From assembly GCA_944375885.1 (NCBI GenBank), contig CALWBB010000001.1:1-42165 (forward strand): a stretch of 42,165 nucleotides of DNA, written 5' to 3'. Origin of the DNA: an uncultured Merdimonas sp. (lineage in GTDB: Bacteria; Bacillota; Clostridia; Lachnospirales; Lachnospiraceae). Each line of letters opens with the position of its first letter. Positions within the stretch are counted from its first letter, which is position 1. Position numbers and translations under genes: made by a program. The notes under the pieces are model-generated. The model saw nothing but the letters and a program-made list of their open reading frames with translations, made no database searches and was not told where the DNA came from. Positions 24,073 to 33,216 of this stretch are shown in pieces.

Positions 24073-24857
24073 TGGGAATGTTTGACGAGCTTCTGGATTC
24101 GGGAACAGAGAAAAACCAGGCGGATCAGAAGATCCCCGGCGTGGTCACAGGTCTTGTCAAAGAAAACTGGGATGAAAAACACAAGGGCCAGCTCAAGGTG
24201 GAATACAACCTGGGAGAGCAGGGCAAGAACCTGACCGGCTGGATTCCGGTCATGACGCCCTATGGGGGAAAGGAATTCGGCAGTTATTTTCTCCCGGAGG
24301 TGGGAAGCGAGGTCGTGATCGGGTTCATCATGGGGGATCGGAACTGCCCCATCGTGCTGGGAAATGTCTGGAGCGACAAGACGCCTCCGCCCAAGGAGGC
24401 TCCAGTCAAGGAGAATACAAACAAACAGCTTGTCACCAAGGGAGGCGTCAAATTTCTTGCTTCCGAGGAGAAAGGAAAGGAAGAGCTGGTGATACAGCTT
24501 CTCGACCAGCTGTCTCTTACCTTCAATGCGGAGAAGGGGCTGATCCAGCTTGGCGATAAGGACAAGAAAAATCTGATTGAGCTGGATACCAAGAACGGAA
24601 AGCTGACTCTTACGGCGGAGAAAGAGATTGAGATTAAGACAGGCAGCAATGCCTCGGTGAAAATGAGCGGGAGCGGCGGCAGCGTGGAGATCGCCGCGAA
24701 TAAGCTTGCAGAGACAGGAAAGCAGTCTGTGGAGATAAAGAGCAACAGCACCATGAAGCTGGAGGGAATGACTGCGGAGGTCAGCGCGAAAGGCAGCCTG
24801 ACGGTAAAAAGCAGCGGGCCGGCGAAGATATCGGGAGCTATGGTGCAGCTGAATTAG
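24072..24857 (+). CDS. gp5-like spike protein (baseplate assembly protein V / VgrG C-terminal part)
   Basis: A 261-aa spike with an OB-fold at about residues 18-105 (PGVVTGLVKENWDEKHKGQ, GWIPVMTPYGGKEFGSYFLP, GDRNCPIVLGNVW). It then has a beta-helix of short polar strands to the C-terminus (LTLTAEKEIEIKTGSNASVKM and on). I use ATG 24072, which overlaps the upstream stop (TGATG) and sits nine bases after AGGAGG; ATG 24063 touches the SD and is unlikely. The needle formed by three copies would carry the PAAR-like tip encoded at 37038. No lysozyme domain is present. Confidence 0.9.
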   Translation: MGMFDELLDSGTEKNQADQKIPGVVTGLVKENWDEKHKGQLKVEYNLGEQGKNLTGWIPVMTPYGGKEFGSYFLPEVGSEVVIGFIMGDRNCPIVLGNVWSDKTPPPKEAPVKENTNKQLVTKGGVKFLASEEKGKEELVIQLLDQLSLTFNAEKGLIQLGDKDKKNLIELDTKNGKLTLTAEKEIEIKTGSNASVKMSGSGGSVEIAANKLAETGKQSVEIKSNSTMKLEGMTAEVSAKGSLTVKSSGPAKISGAMVQLN

Positions 24858-24870
24858 GAGGCTTTGGAAT

Positions 24871-25290
24871 ATGGCAGAGCAGGACAGAGCAAGAGAATTT
24901 CTGGGGACGGGTTTTTCCTTTCCCATCGAAGTAGACGAAGCGACGGGAAAGATGAAGACGGTATCCCTGGAGGAAGATATCCGTCAGGCGATCCATATCA
25001 TCCTGATGACCCGCAAGGGAGAACGGGTGATGCGCCCGGATTTTGGCTGCGATATTCATGAGTTTGCCTTCGACACGATGGATTATACGACCCTGGTTCA
25101 GATGGAACACGCCGTCCAGGAGGCGCTGATGGTCTGGGAGCCCCGCATCACGGATGTGGATGTCCATATCAATGATGAGCAGGAGCAGGAAGGGGTTCTC
25201 CTGATTGAGATCAGCTATCTGGTGCGGAGCACGAACAATCCGTTTAACCTGGTGTACCCGTATTATATCAATGAAGGGATGGGCGCGTAA
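24871..25290 (+). CDS. gp25-like baseplate wedge protein (Afp9-type)
   Basis: A 139-aa protein of the GPW/gp25 family, with GFSFPIEVDEATGKM, the central IRQAIHIILMTRKGERVMRPDFG and the conserved IHEFAFDTMD motif. In contractile systems it links the sheath to the baseplate wedge and starts sheath polymerisation. Length is normal for the family. It is in the operon with the spike upstream and the J-like wedge proteins downstream. Confidence 0.93.
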   Translation: MAEQDRAREFLGTGFSFPIEVDEATGKMKTVSLEEDIRQAIHIILMTRKGERVMRPDFGCDIHEFAFDTMDYTTLVQMEHAVQEALMVWEPRITDVDVHINDEQEQEGVLLIEISYLVRSTNNPFNLVYPYYINEGMGA

Positions 25291-25317
25291 GGCGCCGTCT
25301 GGAAAGGAGGGCAGAGT

Positions 25318-28269
25318 ATGAGAGAGCGGGAGCAGCGTCCCGGTGGGACAGAAGATATTATCCGTAAGATAGGGGCTGCGGCGGCCAGCTATACGCCGGA
25401 ATGGGATTTCAATCCCGGGGATCCGGATATTGGTTCTGCCCTGGCCCTGGTGTATGCCGATATGCTGGGGGAGACCGCGCGGCAGATGGACAGACTGGGC
25501 TATAAGAACCAGCTGGCCTTTTTTGGGAGCCTGGGGGCGCAGAGAAAGCCGGCTGTTCCTGCCAGGGGCTATGCGGTGTTTTCCATGATGGAAGGGGCCC
25601 CTGGGGGAACAGAGGTGGACGCCCACACCAGCATGACGGCAGATCTGGAGGGAGAAGAGGGCGGAAGCGCCCAGTACGAAACCCTGGAGGATCTGTACGC
25701 AGTACCTGCATCGCCTTCCTGCCTGTACCTGGCAGACGGCAGACGGGACGAAATCTACTGCATTTCAGAAAATATCACAGAGAACCAGGAGCCGCTTCTG
25801 CTCTTTCGCGGAAAAGGGGAAAACCTGCAGAAGCACGAGCTGATCCTGACCCACGGAGAACTTCTTGATATCCGCAGTGAGGCTTACTTGGAGCTGAGCC
25901 TGTACGCGAGAGAAGGACAGCCTGCGGAAAAGAAATTTCTGGAGGCCCTGACAGATCCTTCGTCCGCCCGGTTTTCTTACTGGACGGAGGAGGGCTGGAG
26001 GCCTTTTGACCGCGTTTCCCTGATAGGAGAAAAGCTGCTGCTGTACAAAAACACCTTTTCCCCTGGATTTTCCCAGATGGAGCTGGAGGGGCATGAGACG
26101 TACGCGGTTCGATGTGAGACCCTGGATGCCTCCCGGACAGGAGAGCTTTCTGTGGAGGAGATCCGGCTGAGAAGCCGGGGAGAGCGGCTGGCGCCCCAGA
26201 TAGTATACGGGGCTGGAAACCAGTGTGTTTTAAAGGAATACTTCCCCTTTGGGGAGAGGCTGAACCTGTACGAAGAGGTATACTTTGGTTCCGGCGAAGC
26301 TTTGACGAAACGGGGAGCGCGGATCACCTTAAGCTTTTCTGTGGATTTTGTGCAGATTCCTCTGGATACGAATGGAGAGGCCAGTGAGGTCGAGTGGAAG
26401 TGGATCATGAAGCGCTCGGATTTTCGGCCGGATCCGGAATATGATGTGGCGGTAGAAGAGGTGATCTGGGAGTATTATAACGGATCTGGATGGAACCGCC
26501 TGTTCCCGGATGGCTCCTATGAGGATGTGTTCAGCCCACGGGGCGGGGCCATCGGACGGCAGAGGACGCTGGCCTTTGACTGTCCGCAGGATATGGAACC
26601 AGTTCTTGTGGATTCCTGTGAGACCTGCTATATCCGGGCACGGATTCTGAAAATCAGCAATCTTTACAAGCTGAAAGGGCAGTATATCGTCCCTGTATTG
26701 GGAAATACGCTGTTTTCCTATACCTACCCGGAAGCAGGGAGAAGGCCGGAGGGCCTTCTGATGGAAAATAACCTGGAACGGCGCTCTTTATGGGGAGCGC
26801 AGATGGCCGGCCTGAAGGAAGGCCTGCATCCGTTCCCAGGGGTGGAAGAGAAAGAAAAGGCGCTTTACCTTGGCTTTGAAAGGGCTCCGGCAGGTTCGCC
26901 CATCCAGATGCTTCTGATCCTGGAAGATATGCTTCCCGGAAGACAGGGCGGGATTTCCTGGGAGTATTTAAGTCCCAGGGGCTTCAAGGAGCTGAACCTG
27001 GCGGACGGAACCCGGAACCTGTCAAGAACCGGCCTTGTCACCTTCGCAGGCCCTTCCGATTTTCACAGGGAAAGCCGCTTTGGACGGGAAATGTACTGGA
27101 TCCGCCTGCGGGATGAGACGGACTATTATGTAAAGGAAAACACGGAGGCACGCTACCCGGCTTTGCGGCAGCTCTTCATGAACGCTGCCAGAATCCGCCA
27201 TATGGATCGGGAGGAAACCGAGTATTTTACGCTGGAATACTACGATGACAGCAGGCTGTTTACGCTGATGCGGGGCAATATCAGCGAGATTGAGGTGGAG
27301 ATCCTGGAGGGCGCCGAAGGGGAAGCCCGGTGGATACCCTGGCAGGAAGCTGAAAACCTGGAGGATGAGCCAGGCGGCGCCAGGGTGTACCAGGCGGATC
27401 GGATCCAGGGCCGGGTGCAGTTTGGCAACGGCACCCATGGGCGTGTGCCGCCGCTGGGCCGCCCGGACGGGATTCGAGTCCACTATAAGTGCGGCGGAGG
27501 AAGCCAGGCCAATGTCGGGCCAGGGCAGGTGAACCGGCTGAACCAGACAATGGGGTATGTGACGGGTGTGCGCAATCCCGAGGGGCTTTCCGGCGGACTG
27601 GATGTGGAAGATGTCCGGGAAGCTCTGAGAAGAAGCGGGGCAAGGCTAAGGCACCAGGGCCGGGCCGTCACGGCCAGGGATTATGAGGAACTGGCCAGGG
27701 AGGCTTCCCGGACCCTTGAGAAGGTGCGCTGCTTTGGCGGCTGCAATGCCAAAGGAGAAAAAGAGGCAGGGGCTGTGACGCTGGTAGTGCTGCCCAGAGA
27801 TTTCCGCTCGGATAAGAGCCTGCTCTATTCCGTGCAGGCGGAGATCGAGAGCTATCTGGAACCACGGATGGATCCGGGAATCCTAGCCAGAAACCAGTTC
27901 GCGGTCATCGGTCCTTGCTTTGTAGAGATTGAGGTCCGCGCGGAGCTGGGCGTGGAAAGCTTCCAGGATATCTTCCAGGTAAGGCGCAAAGCCCAGGAGA
28001 GCCTGAGAGCATTTCTCGACCCGGTGACGGGGCATTTTGATGGAAGAGGCTGGAAAATCGGTGAGCTGCCTGGCATGATGCAGATACAGAACGCTTTAAA
28101 GGAGATTCCGGAGACAGCCTTTATCCAGAAGCTGTATCTGATTACCTATATAAATGGGGAGAAGGGCCGCCAGGAGGTGGATCCGGATAAGATCCGCAAA
28201 AACCCCTATGTGCTGCCCTTAAGCGGAACCCACGAGATCAATGTCATCGTGAGGAAGACCGGAAGATAG
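25318..28269 (+). CDS. Baseplate J-like wedge protein 1 (Afp11-type)
   Basis: A 983-aa putative baseplate assembly protein. The N-terminus EWDFNPGDPDIGSALALVYADM and the C-terminal region (RAVTARDYEELAREASRTLEKVRCF, VTLVVLPRDFRSDKSL, FAVIGPCFVEIEVRAELGV) match the gp6/Baseplate J superfamily. The length is close to Afp11. It forms the large wedge arms with the next gene. It has a very strong RBS (AAAGGAGGG) and is tightly packed in the operon. Confidence 0.9.
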   Translation: MREREQRPGGTEDIIRKIGAAAASYTPEWDFNPGDPDIGSALALVYADMLGETARQMDRLGYKNQLAFFGSLGAQRKPAVPARGYAVFSMMEGAPGGTEVDAHTSMTADLEGEEGGSAQYETLEDLYAVPASPSCLYLADGRRDEIYCISENITENQEPLLLFRGKGENLQKHELILTHGELLDIRSEAYLELSLYAREGQPAEKKFLEALTDPSSARFSYWTEEGWRPFDRVSLIGEKLLLYKNTFSPGFSQMELEGHETYAVRCETLDASRTGELSVEEIRLRSRGERLAPQIVYGAGNQCVLKEYFPFGERLNLYEEVYFGSGEALTKRGARITLSFSVDFVQIPLDTNGEASEVEWKWIMKRSDFRPDPEYDVAVEEVIWEYYNGSGWNRLFPDGSYEDVFSPRGGAIGRQRTLAFDCPQDMEPVLVDSCETCYIRARILKISNLYKLKGQYIVPVLGNTLFSYTYPEAGRRPEGLLMENNLERRSLWGAQMAGLKEGLHPFPGVEEKEKALYLGFERAPAGSPIQMLLILEDMLPGRQGGISWEYLSPRGFKELNLADGTRNLSRTGLVTFAGPSDFHRESRFGREMYWIRLRDETDYYVKENTEARYPALRQLFMNAARIRHMDREETEYFTLEYYDDSRLFTLMRGNISEIEVEILEGAEGEARWIPWQEAENLEDEPGGARVYQADRIQGRVQFGNGTHGRVPPLGRPDGIRVHYKCGGGSQANVGPGQVNRLNQTMGYVTGVRNPEGLSGGLDVEDVREALRRSGARLRHQGRAVTARDYEELAREASRTLEKVRCFGGCNAKGEKEAGAVTLVVLPRDFRSDKSLLYSVQAEIESYLEPRMDPGILARNQFAVIGPCFVEIEVRAELGVESFQDIFQVRRKAQESLRAFLDPVTGHFDGRGWKIGELPGMMQIQNALKEIPETAFIQKLYLITYINGEKGRQEVDPDKIRKNPYVLPLSGTHEINVIVRKTGR

Positions 28270-28293
28270 AAAAAGAGACAGGGAGGAAAGGCT

Positions 28294-30333
28294 ATGCTGC
28301 CGGATATTCATCTGGATCAGAATACATTTGAAGAGCTGATGGAAAAGGCGAAGAGCAGGATTGCCGGCTGCTATCCCAAGTGGACAGATTTTAACTACCA
28401 CGATCCGGGAATTACGCTGGCGGAGCTTTTTGCGTGGCTGGAGGAGATTCAGCAGTATGAGCTGAACCATATCGGGGACGCGCACCGCAGGCAGTACCTG
28501 AAGCTTTTGGGGGAAGCCGCCCGCCACAGCCGTCCGGCCAGAGCTTTCGTCTGCGTTCCTGCAGGGGAGGCCCTTCCTGTGCTGGCAGGCACCCGCATGG
28601 ACGCCGCCGGCGTGCCCTTTGAGGCGGAGGAGGAGCAGTACATACCCGAAGCCTATATCCGCAGCGCTTTCGGGCTTTTCGATGGCCAAAGAGTCAGCTA
28701 TACGGATGAGGAGCAGCTGGCGTTCCGCCGTTCGCTGGAATTTTACCCCTTTGGCAGGAAGGCCCAGGCCGGGACAGCTTTTTATCTGAATTTTTCAGGG
28801 CCGCTGCCCCAGGGAAAGAGGCTGGTGCTTACGATCCGTGCCAGCCAGGCGGGGGGAGCGCCCAGGAATCCAGCTGGAGAGACGGCGGTGCCTCTCGCCA
28901 GGATTTCCTGGAGCTTTTGGAATGGAAGAAGCTGGAGACCCTTAGAGATCCTGCGGGATGATACATTTGAGCTTTTGCTGGACGGACAGCTGGTATTTCG
29001 GCTTCCGGAAGAGATGCAGATGGGGACGGCAGACGGAGAGAAGGGCTGGTATCTGCGGGCGAAGCTGCAGGAAAGCCAGTATGAGATGCCTCCGGCTTTA
29101 AGCTTCCTTGGCCTGAATGCCATAAGCGCCTGCCAGAAAGAGACGGCGGCAGCCTGGCTTCCGGGAAAGGTCGGAGAGGACGGCAGCGTTTCCGTGGAAC
29201 ACGGGCTTGCGGCTTTCGGGGATATGGAGCTGTTCCGTCAGGAGGGTGAGCTCTTCTTTCCGGCAGAAAGAGGAGAACTAAAGCCTGGTGATCCGGTATA
29301 TGCTCTGCTGGCATCCGGGGATGAATGGTACCAGGGACACAGGATTCTCGGTCAGGGCTGCGGGTTCCCGGAGCAGAAATTTTTCCTGGAAGAGACGGGG
29401 CTTCTCTGGGAGGATTTCGAGCTTCTGGTGGAGGAAGCTGAGCGCCCTGGAGTATGGCGGAAATGGGAAAAACGGAGTGATTTTTCTCATTCCGGACCGG
29501 AGGACTGCCATTACTGCCTGGACAGCCAGGCCGGCCAGGTGGTGTTTGGAGACTGCGAGCATGGGATGGCTCCGGAAGGGCGGATCCAGATTGTCTCCTG
29601 CAGCCGCACGCTGGGCCAGGCAGGGAATATTAAGGCGGAGAAGATTTCATGCCTCTTCCTGGAGGACGCAAAAGTGGCAGCGGTGTCCAATCCCTGGGAC
29701 GCATGGGGAGGACAGGACGAGGAGACGATGGAAGAAGCCTTTGCCCGGATCCGAAAGCAGCTCGCCCAGGAAGGCCCTATGGTGACAACGGAAGATTATG
29801 AGAGGGCTGTCCGGCAGACGCCGGGACTCCGGATAGAAAGCTGCAGGGCGTCCGCGGCAGGAGCGGAGCCTGGGGAGCGCACGCCGGGAAATGTGATGCA
29901 GATCGTAGTGCGGCCCTGCAGCCTGGAGAAGAGGCCGAAGCTGACGGAAGCTTTTGCCCGGAATATCCGAAAGCATCTGGAGAGCAAAAGGCTTTTGGGC
30001 GTGGAGATAAGGCTGCAGTCTCCGGTGTACATCCGCCTGCGGGTGGATCTGGAGGTGGCTGTGCATCCGCAGTACCAGGGTGCGCAGGAGAAGATCCGCA
30101 GCGCCGCAGCCTCATATCTTGGCTTTCTTTCCAGACAGTTTGCAGGAACCGTATCCTACAGCGGGCTTTACGGCCATATTGACCGTCTGGACTGTGTGGC
30201 GGGCATCCGTTCTCTGGTGCTCGACGCAAAAGGAAACGGAGTAAGGAGGGATTCCTACGGGGATTTGATTTTCCCGGGAAATGGAATCGCCGACGAGGTG
30301 GAGATCAACTGTTCCTGTTCAGTAAGGGAATAA
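28294..30333 (+). CDS. Baseplate J-like wedge protein 2 (Afp12-type)
   Basis: A 679-aa second J-like wedge protein. The N-terminal FNYHDPGITLAELFAWLEE is the hallmark of this family. The C-terminal half repeats the J pattern (GPMVTTEDYERAVRQTPGL, VMQIVVRPCSLEKRPKL, VYIRLRVDLEVAVHPQYQG). It is shorter than Afp12 and than its upstream neighbour, which suggests a compact middle insertion domain. It probably forms wedge heterodimers with the 983-aa protein. Confidence 0.88.
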   Translation: MLPDIHLDQNTFEELMEKAKSRIAGCYPKWTDFNYHDPGITLAELFAWLEEIQQYELNHIGDAHRRQYLKLLGEAARHSRPARAFVCVPAGEALPVLAGTRMDAAGVPFEAEEEQYIPEAYIRSAFGLFDGQRVSYTDEEQLAFRRSLEFYPFGRKAQAGTAFYLNFSGPLPQGKRLVLTIRASQAGGAPRNPAGETAVPLARISWSFWNGRSWRPLEILRDDTFELLLDGQLVFRLPEEMQMGTADGEKGWYLRAKLQESQYEMPPALSFLGLNAISACQKETAAAWLPGKVGEDGSVSVEHGLAAFGDMELFRQEGELFFPAERGELKPGDPVYALLASGDEWYQGHRILGQGCGFPEQKFFLEETGLLWEDFELLVEEAERPGVWRKWEKRSDFSHSGPEDCHYCLDSQAGQVVFGDCEHGMAPEGRIQIVSCSRTLGQAGNIKAEKISCLFLEDAKVAAVSNPWDAWGGQDEETMEEAFARIRKQLAQEGPMVTTEDYERAVRQTPGLRIESCRASAAGAEPGERTPGNVMQIVVRPCSLEKRPKLTEAFARNIRKHLESKRLLGVEIRLQSPVYIRLRVDLEVAVHPQYQGAQEKIRSAAASYLGFLSRQFAGTVSYSGLYGHIDRLDCVAGIRSLVLDAKGNGVRRDSYGDLIFPGNGIADEVEINCSCSVRE

Positions 30334-30346
30334 AGAGAGGTAGATC

Positions 30347-31489
30347 ATGAGCTACTTTGTGTTTAATAAGACGGCGGATTATGCCAGAGGATATGGGGAG
30401 CATGTAAGCTTTGGCCCGGAGGGGCTGTCCACAGAGCCTGGATTCTATGGAAGGGCCGTGTTTTTCTCCAGGATTTTGGACAGCGCGTCGGAAGAGACTG
30501 GCTGGCACAGGATGGTGTGCCAGAAGACCGGGACAGGGCGCGGGGCCGTCCAGGTATCCTTTTACACGGCAGACAGCGGGGAGCTTCAGAAGCTGGCAGA
30601 TGAGGGCATGGACGTAAGGACGGTGATACGCTCTGAGACACTTTCCGTCCAGCAGAAAAAAGATATTTTAAAGCCGTTTCTGCGGAAAAAACAGCTGTTT
30701 GGCCCGGACATCCTGCTTCATGGACTGGAAGGCCGGTACCTGTGGTTCCTCCTGGAGATTTACCCGCAGACGGAGGAGCCGGTGGGCCTGGGGGATTTCC
30801 GGATTTGGTTCCCGGCCGTGAGCTGGGCGGCCTATCTTCCGGAGCTGTACCGCAGGGAGATGAAAAACGGCTCCTTCCTGGACAGGTTTCTCGCGGTATT
30901 CCAGTCACTGTATGACGATGCCGGGGATTATATCCGGGAATTTCCGCAGAAACTGGATCCGTCTCTTTCACCCGCCGGTTTCCTGCAGGAGATGGCAGGC
31001 TGGCTGGATGTGGAAGAGCCTCATATGTGGACGGAGAGGAGCTTAAGGTTTCTTCTGGAACACATCATGGAATTCTCCAAGGCCAGAGGCACAAGGCGGG
31101 GAATCGAGCTGTTCGTGGAGCTTTACACGGGAGAGAAGCCCTTTGTGATAGAGTGGCAGGACTGGAAGCAGTACCGGGACGAACCTCTGCGCGGCAGTCT
31201 GCTGCGGCAGCTGTACGAGGATGATCCGGGAAGCCTGATCGTCCTGGTGCGGGAGGAAGCCATTCCCGGATACCGGGATTATCAGACCCTTCTGGGACTT
31301 CTGGAGAGCCAGAAGCCGGTGCAGCTTTCCCTGAAGCTGATTGTACTAAAGCCCTATATTTTCATAGACGGCTATTCCTACCTTGGCGTGAACAGCGTGC
31401 TGGGGCACTATGAGGAGGCCGTGCTTGGAGGCACAAGCCGTCTGGCTTTCGCCACCGTGACTGAGAGTGAGGAAAGGAGCGAATCATGA
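30347..31489 (+). CDS. Tail protein I-like baseplate protein
   Basis: A 380-aa protein. Residues about 155-315 (YLPELYRREMKNGSFLDRF, FQSLYDDAGDYIREFPQ, GFLQEMAGWLDVE, and KARGTRRGIELFVELYTG) match the phage tail protein I (gpI) family of baseplate proteins. The N-terminal 150 residues are additional and may bind the accessory protein that follows. It overlaps the next gene by ATGA, so the two are translationally coupled. In phages gpI-type proteins lie at the baseplate edge, beside fibres. Confidence 0.85.
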   Translation: MSYFVFNKTADYARGYGEHVSFGPEGLSTEPGFYGRAVFFSRILDSASEETGWHRMVCQKTGTGRGAVQVSFYTADSGELQKLADEGMDVRTVIRSETLSVQQKKDILKPFLRKKQLFGPDILLHGLEGRYLWFLLEIYPQTEEPVGLGDFRIWFPAVSWAAYLPELYRREMKNGSFLDRFLAVFQSLYDDAGDYIREFPQKLDPSLSPAGFLQEMAGWLDVEEPHMWTERSLRFLLEHIMEFSKARGTRRGIELFVELYTGEKPFVIEWQDWKQYRDEPLRGSLLRQLYEDDPGSLIVLVREEAIPGYRDYQTLLGLLESQKPVQLSLKLIVLKPYIFIDGYSYLGVNSVLGHYEEAVLGGTSRLAFATVTESEERSES

Positions 31490-33213
31490 AAAATACAACC
31501 TATTTCCCTTTTGAGCGCAATAATTATTTTTACGGAAAACTGCTGTCGGTGGATGATTTCCGCTTGGAGCAGAAGTATGGAAACGATAAGCGCAGGATGC
31601 TGAACCGTTTTCTTCACGGAACCGGCGTGGTGACGGGCATGAATGTGGTGGGCGTGGATGATACCACAATCCTGGTGGAGAGCGGGCTGGCCCTGGATTC
31701 CACAGGCCGGGAGATTGTCATCGACGAGCCGGTGGTGCGCGGCCTGACCATGCTAGACGGCTTTTCGGACTATGAGGAGGATCGCAATACCAATTACCTG
31801 TATCTGTGCGTGGCCTATGAGGAGAATGAGACGGAGCAGGTGCACAGCATCAGCAGCAGCGGAAACCAGGGAGGGACGGATTTCAACAAGATCCGGGAGG
31901 GCTACCGCCTGTTCCTGACCCGCAGCGAGCCGGAGGCGGAAATCCTCTCCAGCCGGGGTCTCTTTGAGGAGACGCAGACGGTGTACTGGGGAAGGGGCAT
32001 CCGGATACGCCAGACCCTGCCGCGTTTTGCCAGGGGAAGGGATAAGGCGGAGCTTCGGATCGAGGTAGAGAATATGGGACAACAGGACAATATCGCGTTT
32101 TCCTATGAGCTGGATTTGGCCTGTCTGTCTTATGAAGGAAGAACGCAGATGACAGTGTCCTTCGATGAGATTCTGTTTGACAAGGCGGGACGCTATACCT
32201 TCACCTATGAGCTGGAGACGCTGGGCGTCACCGATACCAGAGGAACGCTTTCCATGGTGCCGGACAGCTTCCGGCTGCGCGTCGGGAAGAACCAGCTGGA
32301 GGAAAAGGCAGATGTGAAATCCTCCCTCTACATAAGCGGCCGGGATCCGAAGGAAGAGGTGCGCCGGTGGTATTACGAAAAAGGGATGGATCAGACCCTG
32401 AAGGATGCCGGAAGCCAGGATCTGTATCTGGCGAAGATTACGCTTCTGCGTGCCGGAGATTCGGTGGTCATTGACAGAATAGAGAAGATGCCCTTCGGCC
32501 AGTATGTGTCGGGCGGTTATCTGGAGGATGCCCTGGAGCGGATGCTGGAGCGCGGCGGAAGCGAGCAGACGGCATCCGGGGAGGCGTCTGAGAAGCGCGG
32601 AGCTTCCCGGGCAGATTCTTACGGCATTCATATCGCCCAGGGGATTGAGGAGATTGAACTGGGCACAGGCTCGCCCAAGGGCAAGAAGCTGTTCAGCCGG
32701 GAGATTTCTCACGGGCTGGGCATGGGAAACACAGCGGTGATCTTAAGCCTTGAGGGAGAGGATTCCAAGGATGCCTACTTCGGGGCGCCCGGGATTTTCC
32801 CGGAGGACGTTCCGAAAGTGGAGCTCGCGGCCAGGACGGATGCCCAGAAGGGAACCTTTGTCATCGGCGTCCAGGTGCTTGCGGCCACACCGAAGGAAAG
32901 GCTGCGCATCCATTGGACAGCGGTCAAGGATCGCAGGGAGCTGTTGGAAGAAAAGAAGGAGCGCCGGATCTTTATCCGTCCGGGCGTGCTGAATCTGAAC
33001 ACACGGGAGAGCTATTACCTGGAAGCCGTCTGCAGCAATATGGCGGATACCGAGGTGCTCTGGCAGGTGAAGGACGGCGGCGGAACCATCGACGCAAACG
33101 GCATGTACACGGCGCCCAATACGGCAGGCGTCTATGAGGTGACGGCGTCAAGCGCTGCGGATCCGGAAATTAAGGCTTCTATCTTTGTGATTGTAAGGGA
33201 AAAAGGTGTTTAA
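31486..33213 (+). CDS. Baseplate-associated protein with C-terminal Ig-like domain
   Basis: A 575-aa protein with an N-terminal module (NNYFYGKLLSVDDFRLEQKY, then RFLHGTGVVTGMNV) that I know from genes following tail protein I in other eCIS-like loci; its function is not established. The middle is beta-rich. Residues about 520-572 (VLWQVKDGGGTIDANG, MYTAPNTAGVYEVTASS) form a bacterial Ig-like domain. Ig-like tips often mediate adhesion, and no other fibre gene is visible, so this is one candidate for target recognition. That is inference. It is coupled to the gpI-like gene by ATGA overlap. Confidence 0.65.
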   Translation: MKNTTYFPFERNNYFYGKLLSVDDFRLEQKYGNDKRRMLNRFLHGTGVVTGMNVVGVDDTTILVESGLALDSTGREIVIDEPVVRGLTMLDGFSDYEEDRNTNYLYLCVAYEENETEQVHSISSSGNQGGTDFNKIREGYRLFLTRSEPEAEILSSRGLFEETQTVYWGRGIRIRQTLPRFARGRDKAELRIEVENMGQQDNIAFSYELDLACLSYEGRTQMTVSFDEILFDKAGRYTFTYELETLGVTDTRGTLSMVPDSFRLRVGKNQLEEKADVKSSLYISGRDPKEEVRRWYYEKGMDQTLKDAGSQDLYLAKITLLRAGDSVVIDRIEKMPFGQYVSGGYLEDALERMLERGGSEQTASGEASEKRGASRADSYGIHIAQGIEEIELGTGSPKGKKLFSREISHGLGMGNTAVILSLEGEDSKDAYFGAPGIFPEDVPKVELAARTDAQKGTFVIGVQVLAATPKERLRIHWTAVKDRRELLEEKKERRIFIRPGVLNLNTRESYYLEAVCSNMADTEVLWQVKDGGGTIDANGMYTAPNTAGVYEVTASSAADPEIKASIFVIVREKGV

Positions 33214-33216
33214 AAC

